Below, piece by piece: positions 1 through 7,150 of a stretch of DNA of 10,463 nucleotides; the stretch's first letter is position 1; each line of letters opens with the position of its first letter. This stretch comes from Candidatus Microgenomates bacterium (GTDB taxonomy: Bacteria > Patescibacteriota > Microgenomatia > UBA1406 > GWC2-37-13). The position numbers and the translations under genes are program-made. Location: positions 1 to 10,463 of the forward strand of contig JACOTV010000109.1 of the NCBI GenBank assembly GCA_016178125.1, read 5' to 3'. Under the pieces are notes generated by a model that ran no database searches, had not been told where the DNA came from, and worked only from the letters and a program-made list of their open reading frames with translations.

Positions 1-368
1 GCAATGAGGTATTCTTGTAAGTTTGCGTAGAGCTGCAGATCTTGCTGGTTCTCAGGAAGCATTCGATCGATCAGAAAAAGCGCCAAATAGAGGTGTTTCA
101 TTTTGGTCTCATCGCTCTTAATCTTCGAGAATGCGCTTACCAGTTTTGTGTCTTGTAAATAGTAGCGGTCATGGCGTTTTTGCGCAATGATTTCGATTAA
201 ATTTCCGGTCTGAATATGGGGTTGCCGTTTCGAGGTTATTTTCTTGATCCCTTTTGCGATAAGCGACATCTTGCCTGATTCTTCGGTGAAGAGCGAGAGG
301 AATATATCCTGGCTGGGAAGATTTTTCTTACGGAGAACAAAGGCATTTGTCTTGAGTGATTGCTGCAT
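1..368 (-). CDS. recO: DNA repair protein RecO, N-terminal part (cut by window edge)
   Basis: RecO works in the RecFOR pathway: it binds single-stranded DNA and, with RecR, helps load RecA onto SSB-coated gaps. Translating the minus strand from the ATG at 368 gives 122 residues without a stop before the window edge. The N-terminal OB-fold pattern is clear: TNAFVLRKKNLPSQDIFLSL, then LFTEESGKMSLIAKGIKK, then a basic stretch and the IEIIAQKRHDRYYLQD strand. The segment LYLALFLIDRMLPENQQDLQ matches the start of the helical C-terminal domain. A full protein should be about 200 to 250 residues, so roughly half is missing. The start is 2 bases after the stop of the DUF4012 gene, with no Shine-Dalgarno sequence, which suggests translational coupling. 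No zinc-finger region is in view. Identification is from recalled family patterns, not a search. Confidence 0.88.
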   Translation of the reverse strand, partial: MQQSLKTNAFVLRKKNLPSQDIFLSLFTEESGKMSLIAKGIKKITSKRQPHIQTGNLIEIIAQKRHDRYYLQDTKLVSAFSKIKSDETKMKHLYLALFLIDRMLPENQQDLQLYANLQEYLI

Positions 369-370
369 GA

Positions 371-2383
371 TCAGAGCGCATTCTTGAAGGTCTTGTCTGT
401 GTCAAATGGACCCTTGTAAAGAGACTTTCCACCGACTATGACTTCAAGTGATTGCTTGTCTTTTTCTATGCCCGGCTGTTTCTGAATCATATAGGTGTAC
501 TTTGATGATTTTATGGTGTCGGGGAGGGTATAGGTGGCGACTACTTTTGCACTACCCATAGGGTTAATGACGAGGAAGTTCTCGTAGACCGTTTTTCCGA
601 GATCATCATATGTCTTAGTTTGGCGTGCGGCTCCGGTGAGTGACGTAAGTGTTGAGCCTTTTGGCACAAAGAATCGGATCCAGTTGCGAAGTGGTGCGTT
701 TAAGCATAGATTTCCATGTTCAAGGTTACAGTCAGACTGTGGATAGGGATTTTTAAAGGTGATCGTGACCTCTTTTTCGATACGGCCATTCTTGCTTGTG
801 GTTTTGGTAGTCACCGCTTCTTGAACAAAAAGGTTTGACTTAGCGCCAGCAAAGTTCACATTAGATATATGGAGGTAGTCGCCGTCGTAGGGCCGTATGC
901 GTCCGGCAAATCCCACGCCTTCTGCTGCCGCCTGAATTTGGGGGTCCTTGAAGTTTAGCAAGATATGCTTTTCCTGGAGGTTGCCATACATGGTTTGCGC
1001 GAGGATTCCCCAGTATTTTGAAGGCGAGAATCCGAGTGCTTTATTAAACAGCTGGAACATGAGATCGCCCAAAATACCTTTACGATTTTCTTTAATGTAG
1101 TTTACCGGTCGATCGACGAGGTCAAAGAGGGTATAGATTACCTGTGGACAATCGCAGCGTGCGTCTTCGTTTGCCGAAAAGCGTACGCCATCGACTTCGG
1201 TATCGCCATAGATTTTGAGCATGTCGACCAAGATTTTTGAGTCAAGCATAATGACGCCGTCATACTGTACTTTGACATTGCTTTTTTCGTAGAGGCCTTC
1301 AAAGAGTTTGAGCGACGTGGGGAGGTCGGGGGACAAGTTACTGTCGCGAATATAGAACTGGCTGACTCCCTTGTGGTACGTAAGGATTTCTTGGGGGGCC
1401 GGCGGATGATTTGCAATCGAACCGTCGAGCGAATAGATGTCTGAGGAGTTCTCGATTTTCATCTTACCGTCTTTTATACGGAAGAATGCGTATGACGTAA
1501 GGAATCCGCCGGTTGCGCGGAGCTCGTTGTTGTTTTGAAACAATATGAGGTATGTTTGTTCTTTATCCTTACCCATGATTTTGGGAAGGTTCTTGATAAG
1601 TGGTTTTGCGTCAACAAAGAGTGATGCGACGCCTGCAAACTGCTCTTTAATATTGGCAACTTGTGCGCGAACTGGCGTTTTTCCGAACTTTTCAGGGTAG
1701 CGGTTGGGATCGATTTTGTTAATACGGATTTCTGCTTGATTGATGTTTGCCGAGATACTGTCGAGGCGCCCAAGTATTTTGTCGAGGGTTAAGACGGCGG
1801 TTTGGAGGCGGTCTTCGCCGGACTTCTCTGAAAATGAACTCTTACCTTTTGAAAACCCTATGAGGTCGGCATATGGGGCGACGGCGGTTATGCCTTCTTG
1901 TCCGGCGGCTATAGTATAACGGCCCGCCTCTATACCATTTTTATAGTCTGCGACATAGGGAACAAAGCTAAGCCAATAGATGTTCTTAGAATCTTTTTCG
2001 AGTTTGGCGTAGGTCGTTGAGAATTCTTTGAACTTGCTCTCAACAGCATCGAGGTCGTTTGCGGCGAAGGTAGACTTTAGTTCTTTAGCTTTGGCGCTTA
2101 CTGATTTTAGGTCTGATTTGATAGCTTGTGCCGGACGTATGATGAACAGATACGAGAAGACGATCGCAAATGCGACAAATCCGCCGATTACTTTAAGGCG
2201 TTTATTGCGTTCCCGGTTGTTTTTTACTGCTTTTTTACGTTTCATAGGTTCCTGTGTTTTGCCATCGCCACGACCCCAATTTATATCATATTGAGAATCG
2301 CCCTCCAAATTCTTGATTACACCGCTCCTTTTCCCGTCACCATTATCCACGGGGTTTTGAAGATTATTTTGAGATCGTTCCAT
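371..2383 (-). CDS. DUF4012 single-pass membrane protein of a surface polysaccharide locus
   Basis: The role of DUF4012 proteins is not established; they recur in exopolysaccharide loci of Patescibacteria and Actinobacteria. A polar N-terminus (residues 1-60) ends in a Lys/Arg-rich cluster, followed by one membrane helix at about 65-83 (VIGGFVAFAIVFSYLFII). A coiled-coil-like stretch follows to about 130. The DUF4012 core begins near 275, with LILFQNNNELRATGGFL, SDIYSLDG and DGVIMLDSKILVDMLKIYGD. The C-terminus looks beta-rich and is probably extracellular. The start is uncertain. The ATG at 2383 overlaps the upstream sugar transferase by 67 bases and has no Shine-Dalgarno. The in-frame ATG at 2245 (Met47) has AGGA four bases upstream and lies just before the basic cluster and helix, but leaves a 71-base gap, unusually long here. 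The outer bound is given. TGA stop, 2 bases before recO. Confidence 0.85.
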   Translation of the reverse strand: MERSQNNLQNPVDNGDGKRSGVIKNLEGDSQYDINWGRGDGKTQEPMKRKKAVKNNRERNKRLKVIGGFVAFAIVFSYLFIIRPAQAIKSDLKSVSAKAKELKSTFAANDLDAVESKFKEFSTTYAKLEKDSKNIYWLSFVPYVADYKNGIEAGRYTIAAGQEGITAVAPYADLIGFSKGKSSFSEKSGEDRLQTAVLTLDKILGRLDSISANINQAEIRINKIDPNRYPEKFGKTPVRAQVANIKEQFAGVASLFVDAKPLIKNLPKIMGKDKEQTYLILFQNNNELRATGGFLTSYAFFRIKDGKMKIENSSDIYSLDGSIANHPPAPQEILTYHKGVSQFYIRDSNLSPDLPTSLKLFEGLYEKSNVKVQYDGVIMLDSKILVDMLKIYGDTEVDGVRFSANEDARCDCPQVIYTLFDLVDRPVNYIKENRKGILGDLMFQLFNKALGFSPSKYWGILAQTMYGNLQEKHILLNFKDPQIQAAAEGVGFAGRIRPYDGDYLHISNVNFAGAKSNLFVQEAVTTKTTSKNGRIEKEVTITFKNPYPQSDCNLEHGNLCLNAPLRNWIRFFVPKGSTLTSLTGAARQTKTYDDLGKTVYENFLVINPMGSAKVVATYTLPDTIKSSKYTYMIQKQPGIEKDKQSLEVIVGGKSLYKGPFDTDKTFKNAL

Positions 2384-2976
2384 AATGAAATTGTATCCAC
2401 ATAGTATGCATCAAGAGCTATGCGTTTGTCAAAGTTAATTTCGCTTCGTCCGGACACTTGCCACAACCCGGTTATGCCTGGCTTAACACTCAGCACTTTG
2501 TTCACAAATTGCTTCGTATGAGGGTATTTTTTTTGCTGTTCGTTGAGTTCGTCGATATAATATGCCCGAGGTCCAACGACACTCATATCGCCGGTCAGAA
2601 CGTTGAGGAATTGGGGGATTTCGTCGAACGAGTGCTTGCGGATGAATTTGCCTACCGGGGTAATGCGCGGGTCGTGTACGAGCTTGTAGCTAGACTGTTT
2701 ATATTCCTTGTACAATTCGGCGAATTGAGGATCGGTGTGAAGGAGTTGATGTGCATTATCGATCATTGAGCGGAACTTATATATCTTAAATCGCCGACCG
2801 TTTTGCCCGACGCGTTCGGGAACGTCGGCAAAAATGGGACCCGGTGAGGTGAGTTTAATGGCGATTGCGGTTGCCGCGAAAATGGGGAGAAATGCGATGA
2901 ATAGTACGAAAGCAAGAATGAGGTCGAGGATGCGTTTGAGAGTTCTATCGTACCCGCTCCCGAATAGTATGTTCAT
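2317..2976 (-). CDS. Polyprenyl-phosphate sugar-1-phosphate transferase (WbaP/PglC family)
   Basis: This enzyme moves a sugar-1-phosphate from a nucleotide sugar to undecaprenyl phosphate, the first membrane step in building an exopolysaccharide or O-antigen-like glycan. At 219 residues it is the minimal, catalytic-domain form without the extra membrane helices of full-length WbaP. One hydrophobic segment (about 16-41) carries Pro31, as in the re-entrant helix of this family. Then come SPGPIFADVPERVGQNGRRF, KIYKFRSM (64-71), the catalytic Asp-Glu pair in SFDEIPQ (D118, E119), GDMSVVGPRAYYIDEL, and KPGITGLWQVSGRSEI. The end, GKGAV, resembles the usual end of the family. The start is 9 bases after the manC stop, preceded by a weak AGAAG. 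The sugar is not readable from sequence; the neighbouring manC makes mannose a candidate somewhere in the glycan, not necessarily in this step. Confidence 0.92.
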   Translation of the reverse strand: MNILFGSGYDRTLKRILDLILAFVLFIAFLPIFAATAIAIKLTSPGPIFADVPERVGQNGRRFKIYKFRSMIDNAHQLLHTDPQFAELYKEYKQSSYKLVHDPRITPVGKFIRKHSFDEIPQFLNVLTGDMSVVGPRAYYIDELNEQQKKYPHTKQFVNKVLSVKPGITGLWQVSGRSEINFDKRIALDAYYVDTISLWNDLKIIFKTPWIMVTGKGAV

Positions 2977-2985
2977 CAGCTTCTA

Positions 2986-4077
2986 TTATGTCAGATTTTC
3001 GTTTTCAGTGCCCTGGAAGTTTTCGACAAGTGTTTTGATTTTGCCGACCGATGTTTTGCGGGCGACTAAAAGGACGTCTCCGGTATTTACGACGAGGAGA
3101 TTGTCAAGATCGATACCAACTATGAGTTTATCGCTTTCGTAGTTGTATACGAGGTTGTCGACCGATTCCTCAAGCATTACGCGACCGTTGGTGACATTGT
3201 CTTCGCGTTTTTGTTCGAGCGCTTCTTTAAGTGCCTCCCAAGCGCCGATGTCGCTCCACCCAATATCTTCGCAGATTACATAGGCGCTTTCTTTGGGGAG
3301 CTGCTCAAGAAGCGCGTTATCGAAGTTAATAACCGGCATTTTTTCGTATTCTTTTTTCAGAACGTCGAGGTATTCGGGGGTGCCGTAAGCGTCGCATATT
3401 GTGGTAGATATTTGTGAAATGTCGGGTACGAATCGTTTAAAGAGACTCATAAGAAACGCGGGAGTTGCGACAAAATAACCCAGGTTCCAGCAATATTTTT
3501 GATGATTCGCAAAGTAATCGTCGGCGACCTCTTTACTCGGTTTATATTTAAATCCTTCAAAACTATGAAGTTGTATGTGATTTTCGGTCTTAAGTGCTTT
3601 TCCAAAATGGATCCAACCTAAATTATCTGATGCAAACCGGGCTTTTTGACCTATGAAGATCATTTTGTTCTCTTCTTGTTTTACCGTGTTGCCTGCTGCC
3701 ATGAGAATGTCCTTGAACTTCTTTACATGGCGGACCAAATGATCGCTCCAGAGTATCACGACGGGTTCATTATTCCCTGATTGTTTGGCTATATAGGATA
3801 CGGCGTAAGCAACTGCTGGGCCGACGTCACGTTTGACCGGTTCACCGATGATATTATCACGAGGAATAAACGGCAATTGTGCATGAACCATGTCTATATA
3901 TGCAAGGCCTGTTGAGATGTAGATGTCTTCGGGCTTGAATTCAGGGAGGAGGCGTTCGACGGTAAGCTGCAGCGTCGACTTTTCGCCGATTACTTTTTCA
4001 AACTGCTTTGGTGATTTCTTTCGCGACATCGGCCATAATCTGGTCCCGACTCCGCCTGCGAAAATAATTGCTCTCAT
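2986..4077 (-). CDS. manC: Mannose-1-phosphate guanylyltransferase, single-domain form
   Basis: The predicted reaction joins mannose-1-phosphate and GTP to give GDP-mannose and pyrophosphate in the cytoplasm, supplying activated mannose for glycan synthesis. The nucleotidyltransferase signature FAGGVGTRLWPMSRKKSPKQ (residues 6-25) is intact and is specific for the GMP family. Other landmarks are GEPVKRDVGPAVAYA (78-92), where many relatives have RNTAP, WSDH (110-113), where many have PADH, and a C-terminal EDIGWSDIGAWEAL. At 363 residues it lacks the cupin phosphomannose isomerase domain of about 470-residue bifunctional enzymes, so isomerase must come from elsewhere. The start overlaps the glycosyltransferase stop as ATGA (4074-4077), which implies coupled translation. 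Other sugar nucleotidyltransferases are possible, but GTRLWPxSR followed by PKQF argues strongly for GDP-mannose. Confidence 0.9.
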   Translation of the reverse strand: MRAIIFAGGVGTRLWPMSRKKSPKQFEKVIGEKSTLQLTVERLLPEFKPEDIYISTGLAYIDMVHAQLPFIPRDNIIGEPVKRDVGPAVAYAVSYIAKQSGNNEPVVILWSDHLVRHVKKFKDILMAAGNTVKQEENKMIFIGQKARFASDNLGWIHFGKALKTENHIQLHSFEGFKYKPSKEVADDYFANHQKYCWNLGYFVATPAFLMSLFKRFVPDISQISTTICDAYGTPEYLDVLKKEYEKMPVINFDNALLEQLPKESAYVICEDIGWSDIGAWEALKEALEQKREDNVTNGRVMLEESVDNLVYNYESDKLIVGIDLDNLLVVNTGDVLLVARKTSVGKIKTLVENFQGTENENLT

Positions 4078-5180
4078 GTGTCGATTGCGTTGTGAAACGC
4101 TTTTATGAATTTTTGCTTTTCAAACCGTTTAACTTGTTCCAATCCGCTTTTTCGCGATAGCGATTTAATATTGTATTCTATCTTCTCAAATCTTGCAATC
4201 GCATTGTACAAGTCAGCAGGCGTCTGATTTTCGAAGAAAATGCCGGTTTTACCCTCGATTATCGTCTCGGCGACCCCCGATTGGCGGTACGAAATAACCG
4301 GCGTTCCTACATATTGTGCTTCGATTGCAGTGTAGCCAAATTCTTCCTCTTGTGGCATGATAAGTGCGCGGGCTTTTTCGTAATACTCGACGAGTTTTTG
4401 ATCACTGATATTTGATATAAAAACTATGTTTTCATGTGCTTGCCGCTTAAGCAAAAACTCCTGCGACCCGCTTCCTACGATAATGAGGGGATAATGTAGT
4501 TTGTTAAAGACATTTATCAACAAATCTATGCGTTTATATGGCTCAAGCCGGCCAACAAATAAATAGTATCCGACATCGTGAATGGGTAAATCGCGGTCTG
4601 CGTTATCGGTACGGAGCGTATCCCAGCGGGAAAGATCGAACGGGGGGTATATAACTGGCGCGTCGCGCCGATAATATGTTGCGGCGCGACGCGCCACCAA
4701 CTCAGAAATCGCAATCAGCTTGTTGGGCCGTTGTGCTGCAATAAAGTCCCATTTTCTTAATTTGGTAATCGTAGGTTGTACCAAAAATCTGAGCCATGGA
4801 TTCACATAATCTGCAGTCTGCCCCCATACATACCGCGTGGGGGTAAGCAAGTAACAAACGTGTTTTGTCTCAGGTTTGGTAAGCACACCCTTTGCGAATG
4901 ATGATGTTACTGAAATTACCAAGTCATACCCGGTAAAATCAAACGACTCAAACGCATATTTATAAAACGGAAGCGAAATAATGCGACTTGCGCGGGCCCC
5001 TGGTGGAAATTTCTGGATAAATGATGTTTTGATTTTTAAGTGCTTGGCCCACGGAGTGGTATCGGGATTGTAGTACGAGGTATAAAAATCGGCATCGGGG
5101 AACATTTCGGCAAATACCGGCAGTACGCGCTCCACGCCACCTGATTTATCGATCCAATCATATACAACTGCGGTTTTCAT
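4074..5180 (-). CDS. Family 4 glycosyltransferase, WbaZ-like (GT-B fold)
   Basis: Probably transfers a sugar, plausibly mannose from GDP-mannose, to a growing lipid-linked glycan on the cytoplasmic face of the membrane. The N-terminal acceptor domain opens with TAVVYDWIDKSGGVERVLPV, including the GGxER loop. The middle has CYLLTPTRYVWGQ and a RPNKLIAISELVARR segment. The donor domain begins at YLFVGRLEPYKRIDLLI and contains the E-x7-E motif in EEEFGYTAIEA, followed by GTPVISYRQSGVAETI. The 368-residue length is typical. Mannose specificity is inferred from the manC overlap and the general WbaZ likeness; glucose or other donors are not excluded. It is the first gene of the minus-strand polysaccharide operon. 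No clear Shine-Dalgarno sequence is present. An unusual perfect inverted repeat lies inside it at 4656-4696. Confidence 0.87.
   Translation of the reverse strand: MKTAVVYDWIDKSGGVERVLPVFAEMFPDADFYTSYYNPDTTPWAKHLKIKTSFIQKFPPGARASRIISLPFYKYAFESFDFTGYDLVISVTSSFAKGVLTKPETKHVCYLLTPTRYVWGQTADYVNPWLRFLVQPTITKLRKWDFIAAQRPNKLIAISELVARRAATYYRRDAPVIYPPFDLSRWDTLRTDNADRDLPIHDVGYYLFVGRLEPYKRIDLLINVFNKLHYPLIIVGSGSQEFLLKRQAHENIVFISNISDQKLVEYYEKARALIMPQEEEFGYTAIEAQYVGTPVISYRQSGVAETIIEGKTGIFFENQTPADLYNAIARFEKIEYNIKSLSRKSGLEQVKRFEKQKFIKAFHNAIDT
4656..4696. repeat. Perfect 15-bp GC-rich inverted repeat inside the glycosyltransferase gene
   Basis: The left arm is TGGCGCGTCGCGCCG (4656-4670), the right arm is its exact reverse complement (4682-4696), and the loop is the 11-base AT-rich ATAATATGTTG. 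Each arm also contains a near-palindrome, GGCGCG-T/A-CGCGCC, so the element is two 13-base dyads with centres 26 bases apart as well as one large hairpin. On the coding strand it encodes VARRAATYYRRDAPV, a region that appears to align with relatives without a gap, so it looks built by codon choice and not by insertion. There is no T-tract beside either arm, so it is not a standard intrinsic terminator. Confidence 0.9.
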
Positions 5181-5214
5181 AATAGTATTCTTACTCTTGC
5201 AGACAATATATTAG

Positions 5215-5222
5215 TATAAAAT
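5215..5222 (+). promoter_or_regulatory. Candidate -10 element for the CvpA-CAP gene
   Basis: TATAAAAT lies 3 bases before the ATG at 5226 and 9 bases before a second in-frame ATG at 5232. A -10 here would start transcription at or next to the first codons, giving a leaderless mRNA. No convincing -35 is seen (TTACTC at 5191-5196 is a weak match, 18 bases upstream of TATAAA), and no Shine-Dalgarno is present. The 45-base divergent gap must also carry whatever promoter drives the glycosyltransferase; no clear candidate was found for that direction. Confidence 0.5.
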
Positions 5223-5225
5223 ACC

Positions 5226-6200
5226 ATGCATATGTTTAACGTGAATTGGGTCGATATTGGATTTGCCGCTATTCTCATTTACTTCATACTCTCAAGTCAT
5301 GGATTTATTCAGGTAGTTATTGAATTTCTTACGCTGTTTGTTTCGATGACTGCGGCATTTACCTTTTATAGCGAAGCGGGAAAACTGGTCGAATCCTTGA
5401 CCCGACTTCCTGCAGGCATTTCACAGGCAGCGGGATTTTTTTTAGTGTGGTTTATTTTTGAAACCGTCTTGTCATTGATTTTGCGATTTACGCTGTTTCC
5501 GCTTCTTCGGCCGTTTCTTGTAAATAAAGTAAATAAATGGTTAGGCTACGCAGCAGGTGCGTTTCAGGGAATGTTATTTTTTCTGTTTATTGTGAGTCTT
5601 GTCTTTGCACTTCCTGTGCGGGGTAATGTAAAGCAGGCCGTCTTAGATAGTAAAACGGGCCCGTTTTTTGTAAGCAGTGCTCAGCAATTCCAGGGGGCAA
5701 TCAAGGGGGTCTTAGGAAACGCACTCATGGACTCCCTAAACTTCATGACCGTGAAGCCAGAGTCGGGCGCACAAGTAGATCTTAAGTTTAAAGCCGATGG
5801 AAAAAACCTCACGGTTGATTCGCAGTCTGAGACGGTTATGCTCAACCTGGTTAACAAAGAGCGCACCAGTCGTGGTCTTAACCCACTCCTCTTTGATGGA
5901 CAGATGCAAAAAGTAGCACGTGCATATGCTCAAGAGATGCTTATACACGGGTTTTTCTCGCATACCTCGGCAGTTGACGGTACAACCCCGGCAGACCGCG
6001 TCACACGCGCGGGGATCGATTATATGGTGGTTGGCGAAAACCTGGCCTATGCTCCCGATGTATACATAGCTCACACGGGTCTTATGAATTCGCCGGGGCA
6101 TAAAGCCAATATCTTATCATCAGATTACGGTCGTGTAGGGATCGGAATCATCGATGCAGGAATCTACGGCCGGATGTTCGTTCAAGAGTTTAAGGATTAA
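5226..6200 (+). CDS. CvpA-family membrane domain fused to a CAP/SCP (YkwD-like) domain
   Basis: A two-part protein of 324 residues. The first part resembles CvpA (colicin V production family): four predicted helices at about 9-28, 31-49, 64-90 and 105-131, with small-residue motifs such as GYAAGAFQGM. A linker (about 132-200) leads to a bacterial CAP domain starting at MLNLVNKERTSRGLNPLLF (205-223). The CAP pocket residues are visible: H246 in FFSHTS, E271 in GENLA, and H292 in MNSPGHKANIL. The tryptophan usually before MNSPGH is replaced by leucine (L286). With an even helix number the CAP domain could lie on either side depending on N-terminal orientation; an outside location is inferred from CAP biology. 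The function of bacterial CAP domains is largely unknown. The ATG at 5226 was chosen, with 5232 as the alternative. Its stop overlaps that of the convergent exonuclease gene. Confidence 0.85.
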   Translation: MHMFNVNWVDIGFAAILIYFILSSHGFIQVVIEFLTLFVSMTAAFTFYSEAGKLVESLTRLPAGISQAAGFFLVWFIFETVLSLILRFTLFPLLRPFLVNKVNKWLGYAAGAFQGMLFFLFIVSLVFALPVRGNVKQAVLDSKTGPFFVSSAQQFQGAIKGVLGNALMDSLNFMTVKPESGAQVDLKFKADGKNLTVDSQSETVMLNLVNKERTSRGLNPLLFDGQMQKVARAYAQEMLIHGFFSHTSAVDGTTPADRVTRAGIDYMVVGENLAYAPDVYIAHTGLMNSPGHKANILSSDYGRVGIGIIDAGIYGRMFVQEFKD

Positions 6201-7144
6201 AATAACCCAATTTGGTCCTTCGTGGAGACTTCTTTCTTCTTCTTCGGCTCTGTTTTTTTCTCCGCAGCTTTGGGAAGGTTAAGGGGGAGTTCAAAGAGTC
6301 GCTGGCGGAGTGTCTTCATTTCATACTGGGCAAGTTTGTCATCGAGCTTTTGGGGGAATCCGGTGAAACGCGCTTCTTCTAAATCAACGGGTATGTCAAC
6401 ATCGCGGCGAATGGTTGCTATATCGTGTGAGGTACGTATAGTGTCAACATGCGACTCGATGATCGTACGAACAGTGGGTTTTTCGATCTGGTCGGTATGT
6501 TTCAACATGTTCTCGACGCTTCCGAATTGTTCCAATAGTTTAATCGCCGTTTTTGGCCCGATCCCCTTGGCGCCAAAATAATTATCCGAGGGGTCCCCCA
6601 TAAGCGCCTTCAGCTCGGGGATCATCTTTGGCATAACGCCAAGGCGTTCTTTGACCGCGGGCTCATCGTAGAGCTTTATTTTACTGACGCCGGTTTGGGG
6701 AGAAAGAACAAAGGTTTTATGATTTACGAGCTGCATGATATCTTTGTCGCCCGTGAGAATTAGTACGCGCATCCCTGCGTCATTTGCACGTTTAGATATC
6801 GTTCCGATCACATCGTCGGCTTCGTAGCCGTCAAGCTGCCGACGACAAATCCCCGCGTCGTCTAAGAGTTCATGGAGAATGGGAATCTGCGACTTAAAAT
6901 CATCTTCCATGTGGGGGCGCTGAGCTTGGTATTGCTCGTTCAAATCTTGCCGAAACGTACGTGCTGGGGTATCAAATGCAATCGCCACATGGGTCGGTTG
7001 GAAGTCTTTAATAGCGCCATGTAGCATGCCAAAAAATCCATAGATCACATTGGTATATATGCCTGACTTTGTTTTGAAGGAGGGAAGTGCGTGATATGCG
7101 CGATGCATAAGGGCATTTCCGTCGACTAAGAGAAGGGTGTCCAT
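6197..7144 (-). CDS. Stand-alone 5'-3' exonuclease (PolA N-terminal/FEN-like), with a possible clamp-binding tail
   Basis: A structure-specific 5' nuclease of the kind that removes RNA primers and flaps during Okazaki fragment maturation. It is homologous to the N-terminal third of DNA polymerase I, but the frame ends at residue 315 with a proper stop, so there is no proofreading or polymerase domain. Metal-binding acids are present: D8 (LLVDGNAL), D58 (AFDTPARTFR), E108, D110 and D111 (DGYEADDVIG), D133 and D135 (TGDKDIMQLV), D184 and D187 (MGDPSDN). The helix-hairpin-helix-type segment GAKGIGPKTAIKLL follows. After about residue 290 the chain becomes a Lys/Glu-rich linker and ends in QIGLF (311-315), close to the bacterial sliding-clamp pentapeptide QL[S/D]LF. 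The gene lies 17 bases after ftsH. A TATAAT six bases before the ATG suggests its own leaderless transcript. Confidence 0.9.
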   Translation of the reverse strand: MDTLLLVDGNALMHRAYHALPSFKTKSGIYTNVIYGFFGMLHGAIKDFQPTHVAIAFDTPARTFRQDLNEQYQAQRPHMEDDFKSQIPILHELLDDAGICRRQLDGYEADDVIGTISKRANDAGMRVLILTGDKDIMQLVNHKTFVLSPQTGVSKIKLYDEPAVKERLGVMPKMIPELKALMGDPSDNYFGAKGIGPKTAIKLLEQFGSVENMLKHTDQIEKPTVRTIIESHVDTIRTSHDIATIRRDVDIPVDLEEARFTGFPQKLDDKLAQYEMKTLRQRLFELPLNLPKAAEKKTEPKKKKEVSTKDQIGLF

Positions 7145-7150
7145 TGAGTC

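Noticed and set aside
371..376. TGA recoded as an amino acid, as in some Patescibacteria lineages
   Set aside because: The DUF4012 and glycosyltransferase genes both end at TGA exactly where the next gene begins, so TGA is a stop here.
4656..4696. Inverted repeat as an intrinsic terminator or inserted palindromic element
   Set aside because: No T-tract follows on either strand, it lies in the middle of a gene, and the encoded segment seems to align with relatives without an insertion.
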